Assembly (NCBI GenBank): GCA_018335675.1
Contig: JAGXRQ010000073.1
Coordinates: 1-57,033 of the forward strand
DNA length: 57,033 nucleotides
Direction: 5' to 3'
Source: Bacteroidota bacterium
Lineage (GTDB): Bacteria; Bacteroidota; Bacteroidia; Bacteroidales; UBA7960
Positions within the stretch are counted from its first letter, which is position 1; every line of letters begins with the position of its first letter. A model generated the notes under the pieces. The model saw nothing but the letters and a program-made list of their open reading frames with translations. It was not told where the DNA came from and did no database searches. Positions 34,735-43,755 of the stretch are shown here, in pieces. A program made the position numbers and the translations under genes.

Positions 34735-34761
34735 TTGAACTGTATATTTTGATTAGATTTG
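34735..34761 (+). promoter_or_regulatory. Promoter of the propeller-cyclase gene
   Basis: TTG (34735-34737), a 16-nt spacer and TAGATTTG (34754-34761) approach the -33/-7 consensus. The predicted leader is about 14 nt. The 204-bp gap between the divergent kinase operon and this gene is AT-rich and holds nothing else I can identify. Confidence 0.5.
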
Positions 34762-34781
34762 TGCTTTATATTTAATACTTC

Positions 34782-37700
34782 ATGAAACAAACAGACAGAT
34801 TAAAAACTGATAAAGTTTTTGTATTTTTCACAACAATACTTTTCAGCCTCATTATAAATTTGCCATCTTACTGCAAATCAAACAATAACAACTCCATAGG
34901 CTCTATTGAAGGAAATCTTATCATCAAAAACTATCATCCAAGTCAGTATAGAGGAGAAAGTCAAAACTGGGCTATTGCTCAAGATTTCAGAGGCATAATT
35001 TATGTTGCTAATCTTAACGGAGTATTTGAGTTTGATGGTGTTAATTGGAGACTTATCAAACTTCCTGGAGATGCTTATGCAACCTCAATTGGTATAGGCA
35101 AGGATAGCATTTTATATGTTGGAAGCCATTCAATGTTTGGATATATTGGAACAGACGACAAAGGAAGGTCGCAGTTTTATTCTTTAATGAATAAGTTTCC
35201 GGAAAGCGAAAAGTCTTTCTCTTTTATTTGGGAGTTTTTCCCTACAAGCCATGGCTTATATTTTTATACTTATGAAAAGCTATTCAGATATTATAATGAC
35301 TCAATAACACATATCGACATTCCATTTAGCAGCAGATGTTTTACTTCAGAAGATAAAATGTATGTTTTTTATCAAACCAAAAATATTTTAAATATATTTT
35401 CCGCCAATGAGATTAAAGAAGAAATAAACTTCAACCTTATAAATGAGGGGAGAAAACATTTTATTATTGGTGCATTCCCATATAGTGCTGATGAGATTAT
35501 GTATTTATGTCTCAACAATGGGTTCATAGTAATGCCTAAAGACATAAATAAGATTAGTTCTTCAAGCATAAAGACATATTACAAGCCGGAAATATTTTCC
35601 TTTATTGGGAAAAGTGAAGCTAGCTGTGTAATTCAACTTAGAAATGGAGATTATGCAATTGGCTCTATTCAATCAGGGCTAATATTACTTGACAAGAAAG
35701 CCAATATTATAAAAATTATAAACAAAGATGGCGGGCTGATAAGTGAGTCTATTAATTACATAAAAGAAGACAGATGCGGCAACCTATGGCTGGCCCTTGA
35801 GAATGGCATTGCAACTATAAGCACAGGAATACCTATTACATATTTTGACAATAAAAATCACTATGCTGGCAATGCGCTTGATGTGATAAAATTCAGGGAT
35901 AAGATATTTATGGCTACTTGGCAAGGAATTTATTACCTTGACAAATACAGTAAGGGTCTTTATACTGAAAGCATTTTAAAAAAGAATAGTACAAATTTTG
36001 GTAGAGGCTGGAAATTTCATATTGTAAAGAACTCTAAAAATAAGGAAAAGCATTTGCTATGCGCATCAAGCTATGGTATCTTTTCTATTACAGAAGCCAC
36101 TTCTCAGCAAATAACTAAAGGAAACTTTTATACAGTTATTCAATCTAAAAAGAACAAAGATCTTATTTTAGGACTAGGTTTCGGAGGAATTACCATTATT
36201 AAATATGATGAAAAATCGGACAAATTCACTACTGTATTTAAAGTTCCCGAACTTGAAGATTTTGAAATATATCATGTTGAAGAAGGAGAAAACTTAACTT
36301 TTTGGCTTGCTCACAGAGATATAGGCATATCTTCAATTTCGTTTTTTAAAAGTGGAGATAACATTCCTGAAAATGCTAAAAAAATTAATAATGCAAATTA
36401 TTCATATATTATTAATCACTATAATGATAACAACGGATTGCCAAATAGTTCAATGATTGACCCTTTCATCTTATATAATGAGGTTTTTTTCAAAACTAAC
36501 ATGGGTATTTATAAGTTTGTTGGCAATATTTCAAGCAATAATAAATCTAGGTTTATTTCGATTAACTATCTCCATAAATTATTTTTCAGAGATGTTGCTT
36601 CATTAAGCATTATAAAATCAGACACGAAAAAGAACATATGGTTACAAGTTATGCTAACTAAAACTCGCGAAAGAGCATTAGTTCATCTGAAATTTAAAGA
36701 GGAAACAGGGAAGTACAAGTTTTATCAGATGCATTTTAAAAATATAAAACACACAAATATTAATCAAATTCTAATTGATAACTCGAATAATTCGATTTGG
36801 ATTGCCAATGACGATGCATTGATAAAATTCGATTTGAGAGAAGACCTGCCAAAAGTTCCAGAATGCAAAACCCTTATTAGAAAAATTGTAATTAACAATA
36901 CTGAAATTTTTTATGGTGGTGGAGTTATTAAAAACAATTCTATTTCATCAAAATATATGGGGTTATTTGAAGAGGAAGGAATTTCATCATTCCCATATAA
37001 TAAGAGAAATTTGTCATTTGACTTTGCTGCACCTTTATATCACGACAATGAAGAGATTGTTTATTCAACATATTTAGAGAATTTCGATTTAGAATGGTCA
37101 CCATACAACAAAAATAAAACTGTAACTTATCCAAACTTGACATTCGGAAAATACACATTCAATGTAAAAGCAAGAGACTTATTTGGGAATGAGACTCATG
37201 CATCTTCATTTTCATTTTACATAGAAAGGCCTTGGTATAGAACATATTTTATGTATGTAGTTTATTTATTGATTTTAGGAGCTATTGTGTTTTTTGCGGC
37301 AAGATTAACTAATCAAAAACTATTTACTTCTAAAACAAAACTTGAAAAACTAGTTAAAGAAAGAACAACTGAACTTGCTAGACAAAGGCAGCAGCTTGAA
37401 ATAGAAAAAGAGAAATCTGATAAGCTTTTAAGAAATATTCTACCAATAAAGGTAGCCCAAGAGTTAAAAACCAGCGGAACCGTTAAAGCTCAATATTACG
37501 ATGTTGTGACGGTAGTTTTTATGGACTTTAAAGGTTTTTCAAAAATTGCACAGTATATTAATCCATTTGGATTAATATCTGAACTCGACAAAACTTTTGG
37601 ACATTTTGATGACATTTGCGTAAAATACAATATTGAAAAAATCAAAACTATTGGTGATGCATATTTATGTGCTGCAGGAATACCAATTCCAAGCCTTGAC

Positions 37701-38114
37701 AATCCATTTTCTGCAATTTTCGCGTCATTTGAAGTCTTGGCTTATTTGAGAAAAGCAGAGAAAGATCAATGGTTAAGTGAATTGAGAATTGGCATTCATA
37801 CAGGAGAATTAATAGCAGGAGTTATAGGAAAAAATAAATTTGCTTATGATATTTGGGGAGAAACTGTTAATACAGCATCCAGGATGGAGTCATCAGGAGT
37901 ACCCATGAGAATAAATATTTCCGGAGAAACATATGAACATATTAAAGAATATATTGAATGTACATATAGAGGTAAACTCCCTGCCAAACATAAGGATGAA
38001 TATGATATGTATTTCGTTAATAGAATTAAGAAAGAATATTCAGAAGATGAAAACGGGACAGTGCCAAACCAAAAGTTTTTAGATGAGCTAAAAAGAAAAT
38101 TTCAAGGAAATTAA
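34782..38114 (+). CDS. Sensor propeller - Y_Y_Y - class III adenylate cyclase receptor
   Basis: The protein has 1110 aa. A signal helix (about 13-30) is followed by a large periplasmic sensor made of two-component-regulator-type propeller repeats (about 45-720; motifs such as GLISESINYIKEDRCGNLWLA) and a Y_Y_Y domain (735-815; VYSTYLENFDLEWSPY, YTFNVKARD). A membrane helix (about 820-842), a coiled coil (LEKLVKERTTELARQRQQLE) and a class III cyclase domain (905-1090) follow. Metal ligands D915 and D959 and transition-state residues N1030 and R1034 are present. K955 and D1023 are the pair that selects ATP, so it should make cAMP. In most such sensors the propeller feeds a histidine kinase; here a cyclase replaces it. 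The likely ligand (sugar or polysaccharide fragment) is inferred from the family only. Confidence 0.88.
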   Translation: MKQTDRLKTDKVFVFFTTILFSLIINLPSYCKSNNNNSIGSIEGNLIIKNYHPSQYRGESQNWAIAQDFRGIIYVANLNGVFEFDGVNWRLIKLPGDAYATSIGIGKDSILYVGSHSMFGYIGTDDKGRSQFYSLMNKFPESEKSFSFIWEFFPTSHGLYFYTYEKLFRYYNDSITHIDIPFSSRCFTSEDKMYVFYQTKNILNIFSANEIKEEINFNLINEGRKHFIIGAFPYSADEIMYLCLNNGFIVMPKDINKISSSSIKTYYKPEIFSFIGKSEASCVIQLRNGDYAIGSIQSGLILLDKKANIIKIINKDGGLISESINYIKEDRCGNLWLALENGIATISTGIPITYFDNKNHYAGNALDVIKFRDKIFMATWQGIYYLDKYSKGLYTESILKKNSTNFGRGWKFHIVKNSKNKEKHLLCASSYGIFSITEATSQQITKGNFYTVIQSKKNKDLILGLGFGGITIIKYDEKSDKFTTVFKVPELEDFEIYHVEEGENLTFWLAHRDIGISSISFFKSGDNIPENAKKINNANYSYIINHYNDNNGLPNSSMIDPFILYNEVFFKTNMGIYKFVGNISSNNKSRFISINYLHKLFFRDVASLSIIKSDTKKNIWLQVMLTKTRERALVHLKFKEETGKYKFYQMHFKNIKHTNINQILIDNSNNSIWIANDDALIKFDLREDLPKVPECKTLIRKIVINNTEIFYGGGVIKNNSISSKYMGLFEEEGISSFPYNKRNLSFDFAAPLYHDNEEIVYSTYLENFDLEWSPYNKNKTVTYPNLTFGKYTFNVKARDLFGNETHASSFSFYIERPWYRTYFMYVVYLLILGAIVFFAARLTNQKLFTSKTKLEKLVKERTTELARQRQQLEIEKEKSDKLLRNILPIKVAQELKTSGTVKAQYYDVVTVVFMDFKGFSKIAQYINPFGLISELDKTFGHFDDICVKYNIEKIKTIGDAYLCAAGIPIPSLDNPFSAIFASFEVLAYLRKAEKDQWLSELRIGIHTGELIAGVIGKNKFAYDIWGETVNTASRMESSGVPMRINISGETYEHIKEYIECTYRGKLPAKHKDEYDMYFVNRIKKEYSEDENGTVPNQKFLDELKRKFQGN

Positions 38115-38130
38115 AAACAATTAAAAAAAG

Positions 38131-38163
38131 TTGATTTTTGGAATAATAAATTATTTATCTTTA
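38131..38163 (+). promoter_or_regulatory. Candidate promoter of the HD phosphohydrolase gene
   Basis: TTG (38131-38133), a 22-nt spacer and TATCTTTA (38156-38163) resemble the -33/-7 consensus with one mismatch in the -7 box (TTTA for TTTG). It would give a leader of about 40 nt. Confidence 0.4.
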
Positions 38164-38208
38164 ACATCGATTATCAACATTAATCATTTATAAGCAATTA
38201 TTTTACTT

Positions 38209-38820
38209 ATGGACTATCAGAAAGCAAAGGAGTTCGTTCTGCCAAAGCTGGAAAAGGAATTAAAACCAAGTCTTTATTATCACAATTATCAGCATACTCT
38301 TGATGTATGCAAATCTATTGAAGCCTTAGCTGAGTACGAAGGCATTAATGGAGATGACCTGACAATTTTAAGAACTGCTGCTGTTTATCATGACACAGGT
38401 TTTATCTGGCAATATGACAATAATGAACCTATCGCGTGTGAATTTGCAAAAGAAACATTACCTTCTTTTGGATACAATGCAGACCAAATTGAAAGAGTTT
38501 GTGTGTTAATTCTAGCAACACAAATTCCTCAAAACCCTCAGAGCAAAATGAGTGAGATATTATGTGATGCTGACCTTGACTATATCGGGAGAGACGATTT
38601 CTTTATCACTGCTCTTAGATTACACCGAGAATGGAGTGAAAACAGCACAAGCAAAATAACATTTAAAGACTGGTATTTGAAACAATTGCAATTTGTTCAG
38701 AAGCACGAGTATTGGACTGAAGCTGCTAGAAAATCAAGAGGAGACAAAAAAACACACAATTTATCACAAATTAAAGAGCTACTAAATTTACTTGAAGCAA
38801 CAGTTGGTCAAAAAAAATAG
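38209..38820 (+). CDS. HD-domain metal-dependent phosphohydrolase
   Basis: This 203-aa cytoplasmic protein has one HD domain. The metal-binding set is visible: H in YYHNYQHT (about 24-28), HD in AAVYHDTGF (about 63-64) and D in LCDADLDYIG (about 122-124). This matches a small group of HD proteins of unknown substrate that includes predicted nucleotide or cyclic-nucleotide phosphodiesterases. The gene follows the cyclase by 94 nt on the same strand, so a role in degrading cAMP or a related nucleotide is possible. That link is inferred from position only, and the two genes may have separate promoters. Confidence 0.75.
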   Translation: MDYQKAKEFVLPKLEKELKPSLYYHNYQHTLDVCKSIEALAEYEGINGDDLTILRTAAVYHDTGFIWQYDNNEPIACEFAKETLPSFGYNADQIERVCVLILATQIPQNPQSKMSEILCDADLDYIGRDDFFITALRLHREWSENSTSKITFKDWYLKQLQFVQKHEYWTEAARKSRGDKKTHNLSQIKELLNLLEATVGQKK

Positions 38821-38896
38821 TGCGTTTAAATATTTTTTTTATAACTTTACTGACATTATTTACGTATAAAATCATAAAAACTTAATATTCTGCAAG

Positions 38897-39751
38897 ATGG
38901 AATCAGAAAACAACAATGTAATTCTTGTCGCATCAGACTTTACTCCCATTGGGGAATACGCTGTTGATAACGCTATCGCGATGGCCAAACTTATTAATTA
39001 TAAGATTTGTGTATTGCACGTTATCAACCAAGCTACTAAAGCTGCTCTGAAAAAAGAGAATAAAAGTCTGGAGTTTATATATGATAAACTTAAGGAGATT
39101 AGCAACGATATAAAACAAAAGCATGGAATTGATTGCGACTACGTTGCAAAAGAAGGTAGTATTTTCTCAGCTATTGCTGAAGTAGCAGATACAATTGGTG
39201 CTGCATACTTGTTCATTGGAACGCATGGAAAAAAAGGAATTCAAATGCTTCTTGGCAGCTTTGCTCTTAAAGTTGTTAAAAGTAGTCCTGTTCCTATTTT
39301 TGTTCTTCAGAAAATGGCAGAAGGTATTAAGTATAAGGATGTTGTTTTCCCTCTTGACATTGCAATGGGTTCCAAACAAAAGGTTAAATGGGCGATTACT
39401 CTGCATAAGCAGTTTCAGTCAACCTTCCATATCTTTTGCTTAAACCCCGGTGATGCATATATGCGCAACAGACTAAGAGCAGACCTTAACCAGGTTAAGA
39501 GAATTATGGAAAAACATAATATTCCTCATACTGAAACTTTCCATAACCACAAAGGCCCTGCATTCTCAAAACAAGTTGTGAATTTTGCAAAGGAAAAAAA
39601 TGCAGACTTTATTATGATTTCAACTGACCCTGACAAAATTTCATGGAGTCTATGGGGTTCTGACGATGAAAGAATTATCTACAACCAAGAAAAAATTCCT
39701 GTAATGTGTATCAATGCTCAGGATCTTAAAGTTATCATCGGAGGATTGTAA
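38897..39751 (+). CDS. Universal stress protein, tandem Usp domains
   Basis: This 284-aa protein contains two Usp domains (about 5-145 and 148-280). The first has the ATP-binding signature GTHGKKGIQMLLGS, matching G-2x-G-9x-GS, followed by KVVKSSPVPIFVLQ. The second lacks this loop (STDPDKISWSLWGSDD) and so is probably a non-binding partner domain. Tandem Usp proteins are common in Bacteroidota and are generally induced by stress or growth arrest; the direct client is unknown. It is followed by a clear terminator. A TAACTTTA box at 38842-38849 could be its promoter but lacks a clear -33. Confidence 0.88.
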   Translation: MESENNNVILVASDFTPIGEYAVDNAIAMAKLINYKICVLHVINQATKAALKKENKSLEFIYDKLKEISNDIKQKHGIDCDYVAKEGSIFSAIAEVADTIGAAYLFIGTHGKKGIQMLLGSFALKVVKSSPVPIFVLQKMAEGIKYKDVVFPLDIAMGSKQKVKWAITLHKQFQSTFHIFCLNPGDAYMRNRLRADLNQVKRIMEKHNIPHTETFHNHKGPAFSKQVVNFAKEKNADFIMISTDPDKISWSLWGSDDERIIYNQEKIPVMCINAQDLKVIIGGL

Positions 39752-39770
39752 AATATATTTTAATCAAAGG

Positions 39771-39798
39771 AAGCCGGGTTTTCCCGGCTTTTTTTTTG
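39771..39798 (+). terminator. Intrinsic terminator after the universal stress gene
   Basis: AAGCCGGG, loop TTTT, CCCGGCTT form an 8-bp perfect stem followed by a run of eight or more T. It lies 20 nt after the stop codon. Confidence 0.92.
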
Positions 39799-39823
39799 CT
39801 ATTTTTACAAAAATTTTATTCTT

Positions 39824-41884
39824 ATGGATAAGAAACAAATAAATGAAAGGATAAATAAATTAAGACAGGAAATTAATTTTCACAATTACCAATACTACAC
39901 ATTAGACAATCCGCTTATTTCTGATTATGAGTTTGACATGTTGCTAAAAGAACTTGAAAAACTTGAAATAGAAAATCCTGAATTTGCTGACCCAAATAGT
40001 CCTACCCAAAAAGTTGGTGGTGAAATAACTAAGAACTTCGAGACTTCTAAACATAAATTCCCAATGATGTCGCTTGGCAATACTTATAGTCGTGAGGAAT
40101 TGTCTGACTTTGATATCAGAATTAAGAAAAGCATTGGCGAAAACTTTAAATATACTTGTGAGCTTAAATTTGACGGAGCCGCTATTGGCATTACATATAC
40201 TAATGGTAAGTTCAGTAAAGCGGTAACAAGAGGCGACGGAATTCAGGGTGATGTTGTAACTGCAAATGTAAAAACCATCAAGAGCTTGCCCTTGATAATA
40301 GAGGATGAAAATATTCCAAAGGAGTTTGAATTAAGAGGTGAAATTATTCTTTCACATAAATCATTTAATAAAATCAATAAAGAAAGGGCTGAAAATGGAG
40401 AAGCTTTGTTTGCCAACCCAAGAAATGCAGCCTCAGGAAGCTTGAAGTTGCAAAACTCATCTCTTGCAGCCAAGCGAAACCTCGATTGTTATATATATGC
40501 TTTGCATTCTGAAGAACTAAAGTTTCAAGGTCACTATGAAAGCCTTATGCAAGCAAAAAAATGGAGATTTAAAGTTTCTGAATACACAAAACTTTGCAAT
40601 AATATTGATGAAGTATTTGAATATATAGAATATTGGAATAAAAAAAGAAGTGAGCTTCCTTTTGATATAGACGGGATAGTAATAAAAGTTGATGAATATG
40701 AGCACCAGGAAACCTTAGGATTCACTGCAAAATTTCCAAGATGGGCTATTTCATACAAATTTCAAGCTGAGAGAGGCAAAACTATTCTTGAAGATGTTTT
40801 ATTTCAGGTGGGACGCACCGGTGCAATTACACCGGTTGCAGTATTATCTCCTGTGCAAATAGCCGGAACTATTGTAAGAAGAGCATCATTGTACAATTCT
40901 GACAAAATTAATGAGCTCGATTTACATTTTGGAGATTACGTTTTTGTTGAAAAAGGAGGCGAAATAATTCCAAAGATTGTTGATGTTGATATTAGCAGTC
41001 GCCACCCTGCTGCATATAAGATTATATATATAGATCATTGCCCTGAGTGTAATACAGAGCTAATTAGAAATGAAGGAGAAGCCATACATTATTGCCCAAA
41101 CTCAAAAACATGCCCACCTCAAGTACAAGGTAGAATTGAGCACTTCATCAGTCGCAGAGCAATGAATATTGAAACCTTGGGTGAAGGCCGTATTGAAGTT
41201 ATTATTAATAATAATCTTGTAAAAGACATTGCCGACCTATATGATTTGAAATATGAACAGATGTTAGGTCTTGAAAAAACAGTAATAGACGAAGAAACAG
41301 GCAAATCTAAATCAATTAGCTTCAGAGAAAAGACTGTATCAAACATTCTAACTGCAATAGAATCATCTAAATCGATTCCATACGAAAGAGTTTTATTCGC
41401 GCTTGGGATAAGACATCTTGGAGAAACTGTTGCTAAAAAACTATCTAAGCATTTTAAAAGCATTAATGACTTGAGGAATGCTTCTTTCGAAGAATTAGTC
41501 AGTATTCATGAAATAGGTGAAAGAATTGCTCAAAGCATTATTGATTATTTCAAGAATGAAGACAACCAGAATTTGATTAAACGACTTGAGCAATCGGGCA
41601 TTCAGCTAGAAGCAAAAGAAGAATCTGCTGAAGTAAAGGGAAATGCTTTAAATGATCTTAGTTTTGTAGTATCAGGTGTTTTTTCAAAATATTCAAGAGA
41701 TGAAATAAAGCAAATTATTGAAAATAATGGAGGTAAGAATGTTTCTTCAATGTCTGCCAAAACAAGTTATTTAGTTGCAGGAGAAAATATGGGTCCTCAA
41801 AAGAGACAAAAAGCTGAAGAACTCGGCATACCAATAATTTCTGAAGAGGATTTAGATAATATGATAAACGGAAATCCTAGCTAA
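39824..41884 (+). CDS. ligA: NAD-dependent DNA ligase
   Basis: This 686-aa protein has the full LigA layout and usual length. An N-terminal Ia domain with [15 protein letters not shown] binds NAD. The adenylation domain carries catalytic K115 ([11 protein letters not shown], the same residue number as in E. coli). An OB fold ([20 protein letters not shown]), a four-cysteine zinc finger (CPEC...CPNSKTC), HhH repeats ([28 protein letters not shown]) and a C-terminal BRCT domain (about 608-680) follow. It seals nicks in replication and repair. The last 8 nt overlap the convergent lolD-like gene. Confidence 0.96.
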   Translation: MDKKQINERINKLRQEINFHNYQYYTLDNPLISDYEFDMLLKELEKLEIENPEFADPNSPTQKVGGEITKNFETSKHKFPMMSLGNTYSREELSDFDIRIKKSIGENFKYTCELKFDGAAIGITYTNGKFSKAVTRGDGIQGDVVTANVKTIKSLPLIIEDENIPKEFELRGEIILSHKSFNKINKERAENGEALFANPRNAASGSLKLQNSSLAAKRNLDCYIYALHSEELKFQGHYESLMQAKKWRFKVSEYTKLCNNIDEVFEYIEYWNKKRSELPFDIDGIVIKVDEYEHQETLGFTAKFPRWAISYKFQAERGKTILEDVLFQVGRTGAITPVAVLSPVQIAGTIVRRASLYNSDKINELDLHFGDYVFVEKGGEIIPKIVDVDISSRHPAAYKIIYIDHCPECNTELIRNEGEAIHYCPNSKTCPPQVQGRIEHFISRRAMNIETLGEGRIEVIINNNLVKDIADLYDLKYEQMLGLEKTVIDEETGKSKSISFREKTVSNILTAIESSKSIPYERVLFALGIRHLGETVAKKLSKHFKSINDLRNASFEELVSIHEIGERIAQSIIDYFKNEDNQNLIKRLEQSGIQLEAKEESAEVKGNALNDLSFVVSGVFSKYSRDEIKQIIENNGGKNVSSMSAKTSYLVAGENMGPQKRQKAEELGIPIISEEDLDNMINGNPS

Positions 41885-42530
41885 CAATTAGACCATCGTG
41901 CATTGTTAGTGTTCGGTCAGCCATTTTTGCCAATAAAGCATTATGAGTTACAATCACGAACGTCTGATTTAGCTTCTCTCGTAATGAGAAAAATAAATTA
42001 TGAAGTTCCTCTGCTGATTTAGAGTCAAGGTTGCCACTAGGCTCATCAGCGAGCACAACAGCCGGGTCATTAACTAATGCCCTTGCTACTGCAACTCTCT
42101 GTTGCTCTCCCCCACTTAGCTCAGAAGGCTTGTGATTAAGTCTTTCGCTTAAACCTAATAATTCGAGCAATTCAATTGATTTGTTCTTAGCTTTTGATGT
42201 AGGAATCTTGGCAATTAATGCTGGCATCATAACATTTTCAATTGCAGTAAACTCCGGCAGCAAATGATGAAATTGAAATACAAAACCAATGTTAGCATTT
42301 CTAAATGCCGATAATTGCTTGTCATTCAACTTGCCAACTTCAGTATCTTTTATTATAATTCTACCCTTATCAGCCCTGTCTAAGGTTCCAATAATTTGCA
42401 ATAACGTGGTTTTACCAGCTCCTGAAGCTCCAACCACAGAAACTATTTCTCCTTTATTAATATTCAGATCTATTCCTTTTAGCACTCTTAAAGTACCAAA
42501 TGCCTTTTGTATTCCTTCTGCTTGTATCAT
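41877..42530 (-). CDS. lolD: ABC transporter ATPase, LolD/MacB-type (lipoprotein release)
   Basis: This 217-aa single nucleotide-binding domain has Walker A (GASGAGKTT), Q loop ([18 protein letters not shown]), the LSGGEQQR signature, Walker B ([13 protein letters not shown]) and H loop (VIVTHN). The '[12 protein letters not shown]' stretch and 'GNLD' are typical of LolD, which with LolC/E extracts lipoproteins from the inner membrane for LolA; MacB and FtsE have similar ATPases. No permease gene lies nearby, which is usual for LolD in Bacteroidota. It is convergent with ligA, overlapping by 8 nt. Confidence 0.85.
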   Translation of the reverse strand: MIQAEGIQKAFGTLRVLKGIDLNINKGEIVSVVGASGAGKTTLLQIIGTLDRADKGRIIIKDTEVGKLNDKQLSAFRNANIGFVFQFHHLLPEFTAIENVMMPALIAKIPTSKAKNKSIELLELLGLSERLNHKPSELSGGEQQRVAVARALVNDPAVVLADEPSGNLDSKSAEELHNLFFSLREKLNQTFVIVTHNALLAKMADRTLTMHDGLIVS

Positions 42531-42660
42531 TTTGAATTCGTTCTAAAATTTTGCAACTTTGTAAAATTAATGCTATTTATGAAATTATGAATAGTATCTC
42601 GCAATTTTTAGAAATGTAATACTGCATTAATACTAAGAGTTTAATTAAAATCCAAACAAT

Positions 42661-43710
42661 ATGTATTTGCGAATAACCATAATTTTAATCACATCGATTG
42701 TAGTAATATTACTAATATTCCTATTGTTTTCAGAAATAACATCATATAGACCAAAAAAAATTGAAACATTATTCAAAGCCGAAAATAGCACAATACTTCC
42801 TGACACGGCCGATTTTTCAATTATAACTTGGAATATTGGATATGCAGGACTTGGCAATGATATGTCCTTTTTTTATGATGGCGGAGAGAAGATGAGAACA
42901 AGCATGGAACGTACAATGCTCAACCACGACAAAATTTTAAAATTTATTTCTGAAAACAGTTATATAGATTTTTTTCTCCTTCAAGAGGTTGATGTAAAAT
43001 CAAAACGCTCCTATTATCTGAACACCTTAGACAGTTTAAAAAAGATATCTCCAAATGCAATGCATTCTTTTGGGTATAATTACAAAGTAAAGCATGTGCC
43101 CCTACCGGCATTAAACCCAATGGGAAAAGTAAATTCCGGCATACTGACTATTAGTCATGCTATACCTTCAATAGTAGAACGACATAGTTATGCCGGCAAT
43201 TATCCTTGGCCAAACAGACTTTTCAATCTCAAAAGATGTTTTGTTATAAATAGGTATCCAATCTCAAATGGGAAAGAGCTTATTATAATCAACACTCATA
43301 ATTCAGCATTTGACGATGGCAGCTTGAGAGATACCCAAATGCAACAACTTAAAGAAATAATGATTAATGAATATTTACTTGGCAATTTTGTTGTTGCAGG
43401 AGGCGATTGGAATCAGTGTCCACCGGAGTTTCGTTATAATTTCACTTTTAATTTGTTTGACTCTATAGATAATAAAACAATTTCTCCAGATTTTCTTCCT
43501 GATTGGAATTGGGCTTATGATAATACAACACCAACAAACCGCAGAATTACAACTCCGTATGACGCCGGTTCAATATTGACTACTGTTATAGATTTCTTTG
43601 TTTTCTCCCCAAATATTAAGGTAACAAGCGTGGAAGGTATGCATTTAGATTTTGAATATTCAGATCATAATCCGGTAAAAGCTACTTTTCGACTTGGGGG
43701 AGAACAATAA
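42661..43710 (+). CDS. Endonuclease/exonuclease/phosphatase (EEP) family protein
   Basis: This 349-aa protein has an N-terminal membrane anchor (about 4-26) and one EEP domain. The expected catalytic series is visible: N in ITWNIGYAG, E in LLQEVDVKS, the central HN in NTHNSAFDDG, DWN in GGDWNQCP, and the C-terminal DH pair in YSDHNPVKA. The family covers DNases, phosphodiesterases and sphingomyelinase- or inositol-phosphatase-like enzymes. The substrate cannot be told from sequence, but the anchor suggests activity outside the cytoplasm. No promoter motif stands out in the 130-nt gap before it. Confidence 0.82.
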   Translation: MYLRITIILITSIVVILLIFLLFSEITSYRPKKIETLFKAENSTILPDTADFSIITWNIGYAGLGNDMSFFYDGGEKMRTSMERTMLNHDKILKFISENSYIDFFLLQEVDVKSKRSYYLNTLDSLKKISPNAMHSFGYNYKVKHVPLPALNPMGKVNSGILTISHAIPSIVERHSYAGNYPWPNRLFNLKRCFVINRYPISNGKELIIINTHNSAFDDGSLRDTQMQQLKEIMINEYLLGNFVVAGGDWNQCPPEFRYNFTFNLFDSIDNKTISPDFLPDWNWAYDNTTPTNRRITTPYDAGSILTTVIDFFVFSPNIKVTSVEGMHLDFEYSDHNPVKATFRLGGEQ

Positions 43711-43724
43711 ATAAACTAATTTTG
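43694..43724 (+). promoter_or_regulatory. Promoter of the TPR protein gene
   Basis: TTG (43694-43696), a 20-nt spacer and TAATTTTG (43717-43724) fit the -33/-7 consensus very well. The -33 part lies within the last codons of the EEP gene. The predicted leader is about 25 nt. Confidence 0.65.
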
Positions 43725-43755
43725 CAAACATCTTTAAATATTTTATTTTCATAGA

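Noticed and set aside
34578-34781. A small RNA or second promoter cluster in the divergent kinase/cyclase gap
   Set aside because: Only the cyclase promoter could be supported; the rest is AT-rich without stems or consensus boxes on the minus strand.
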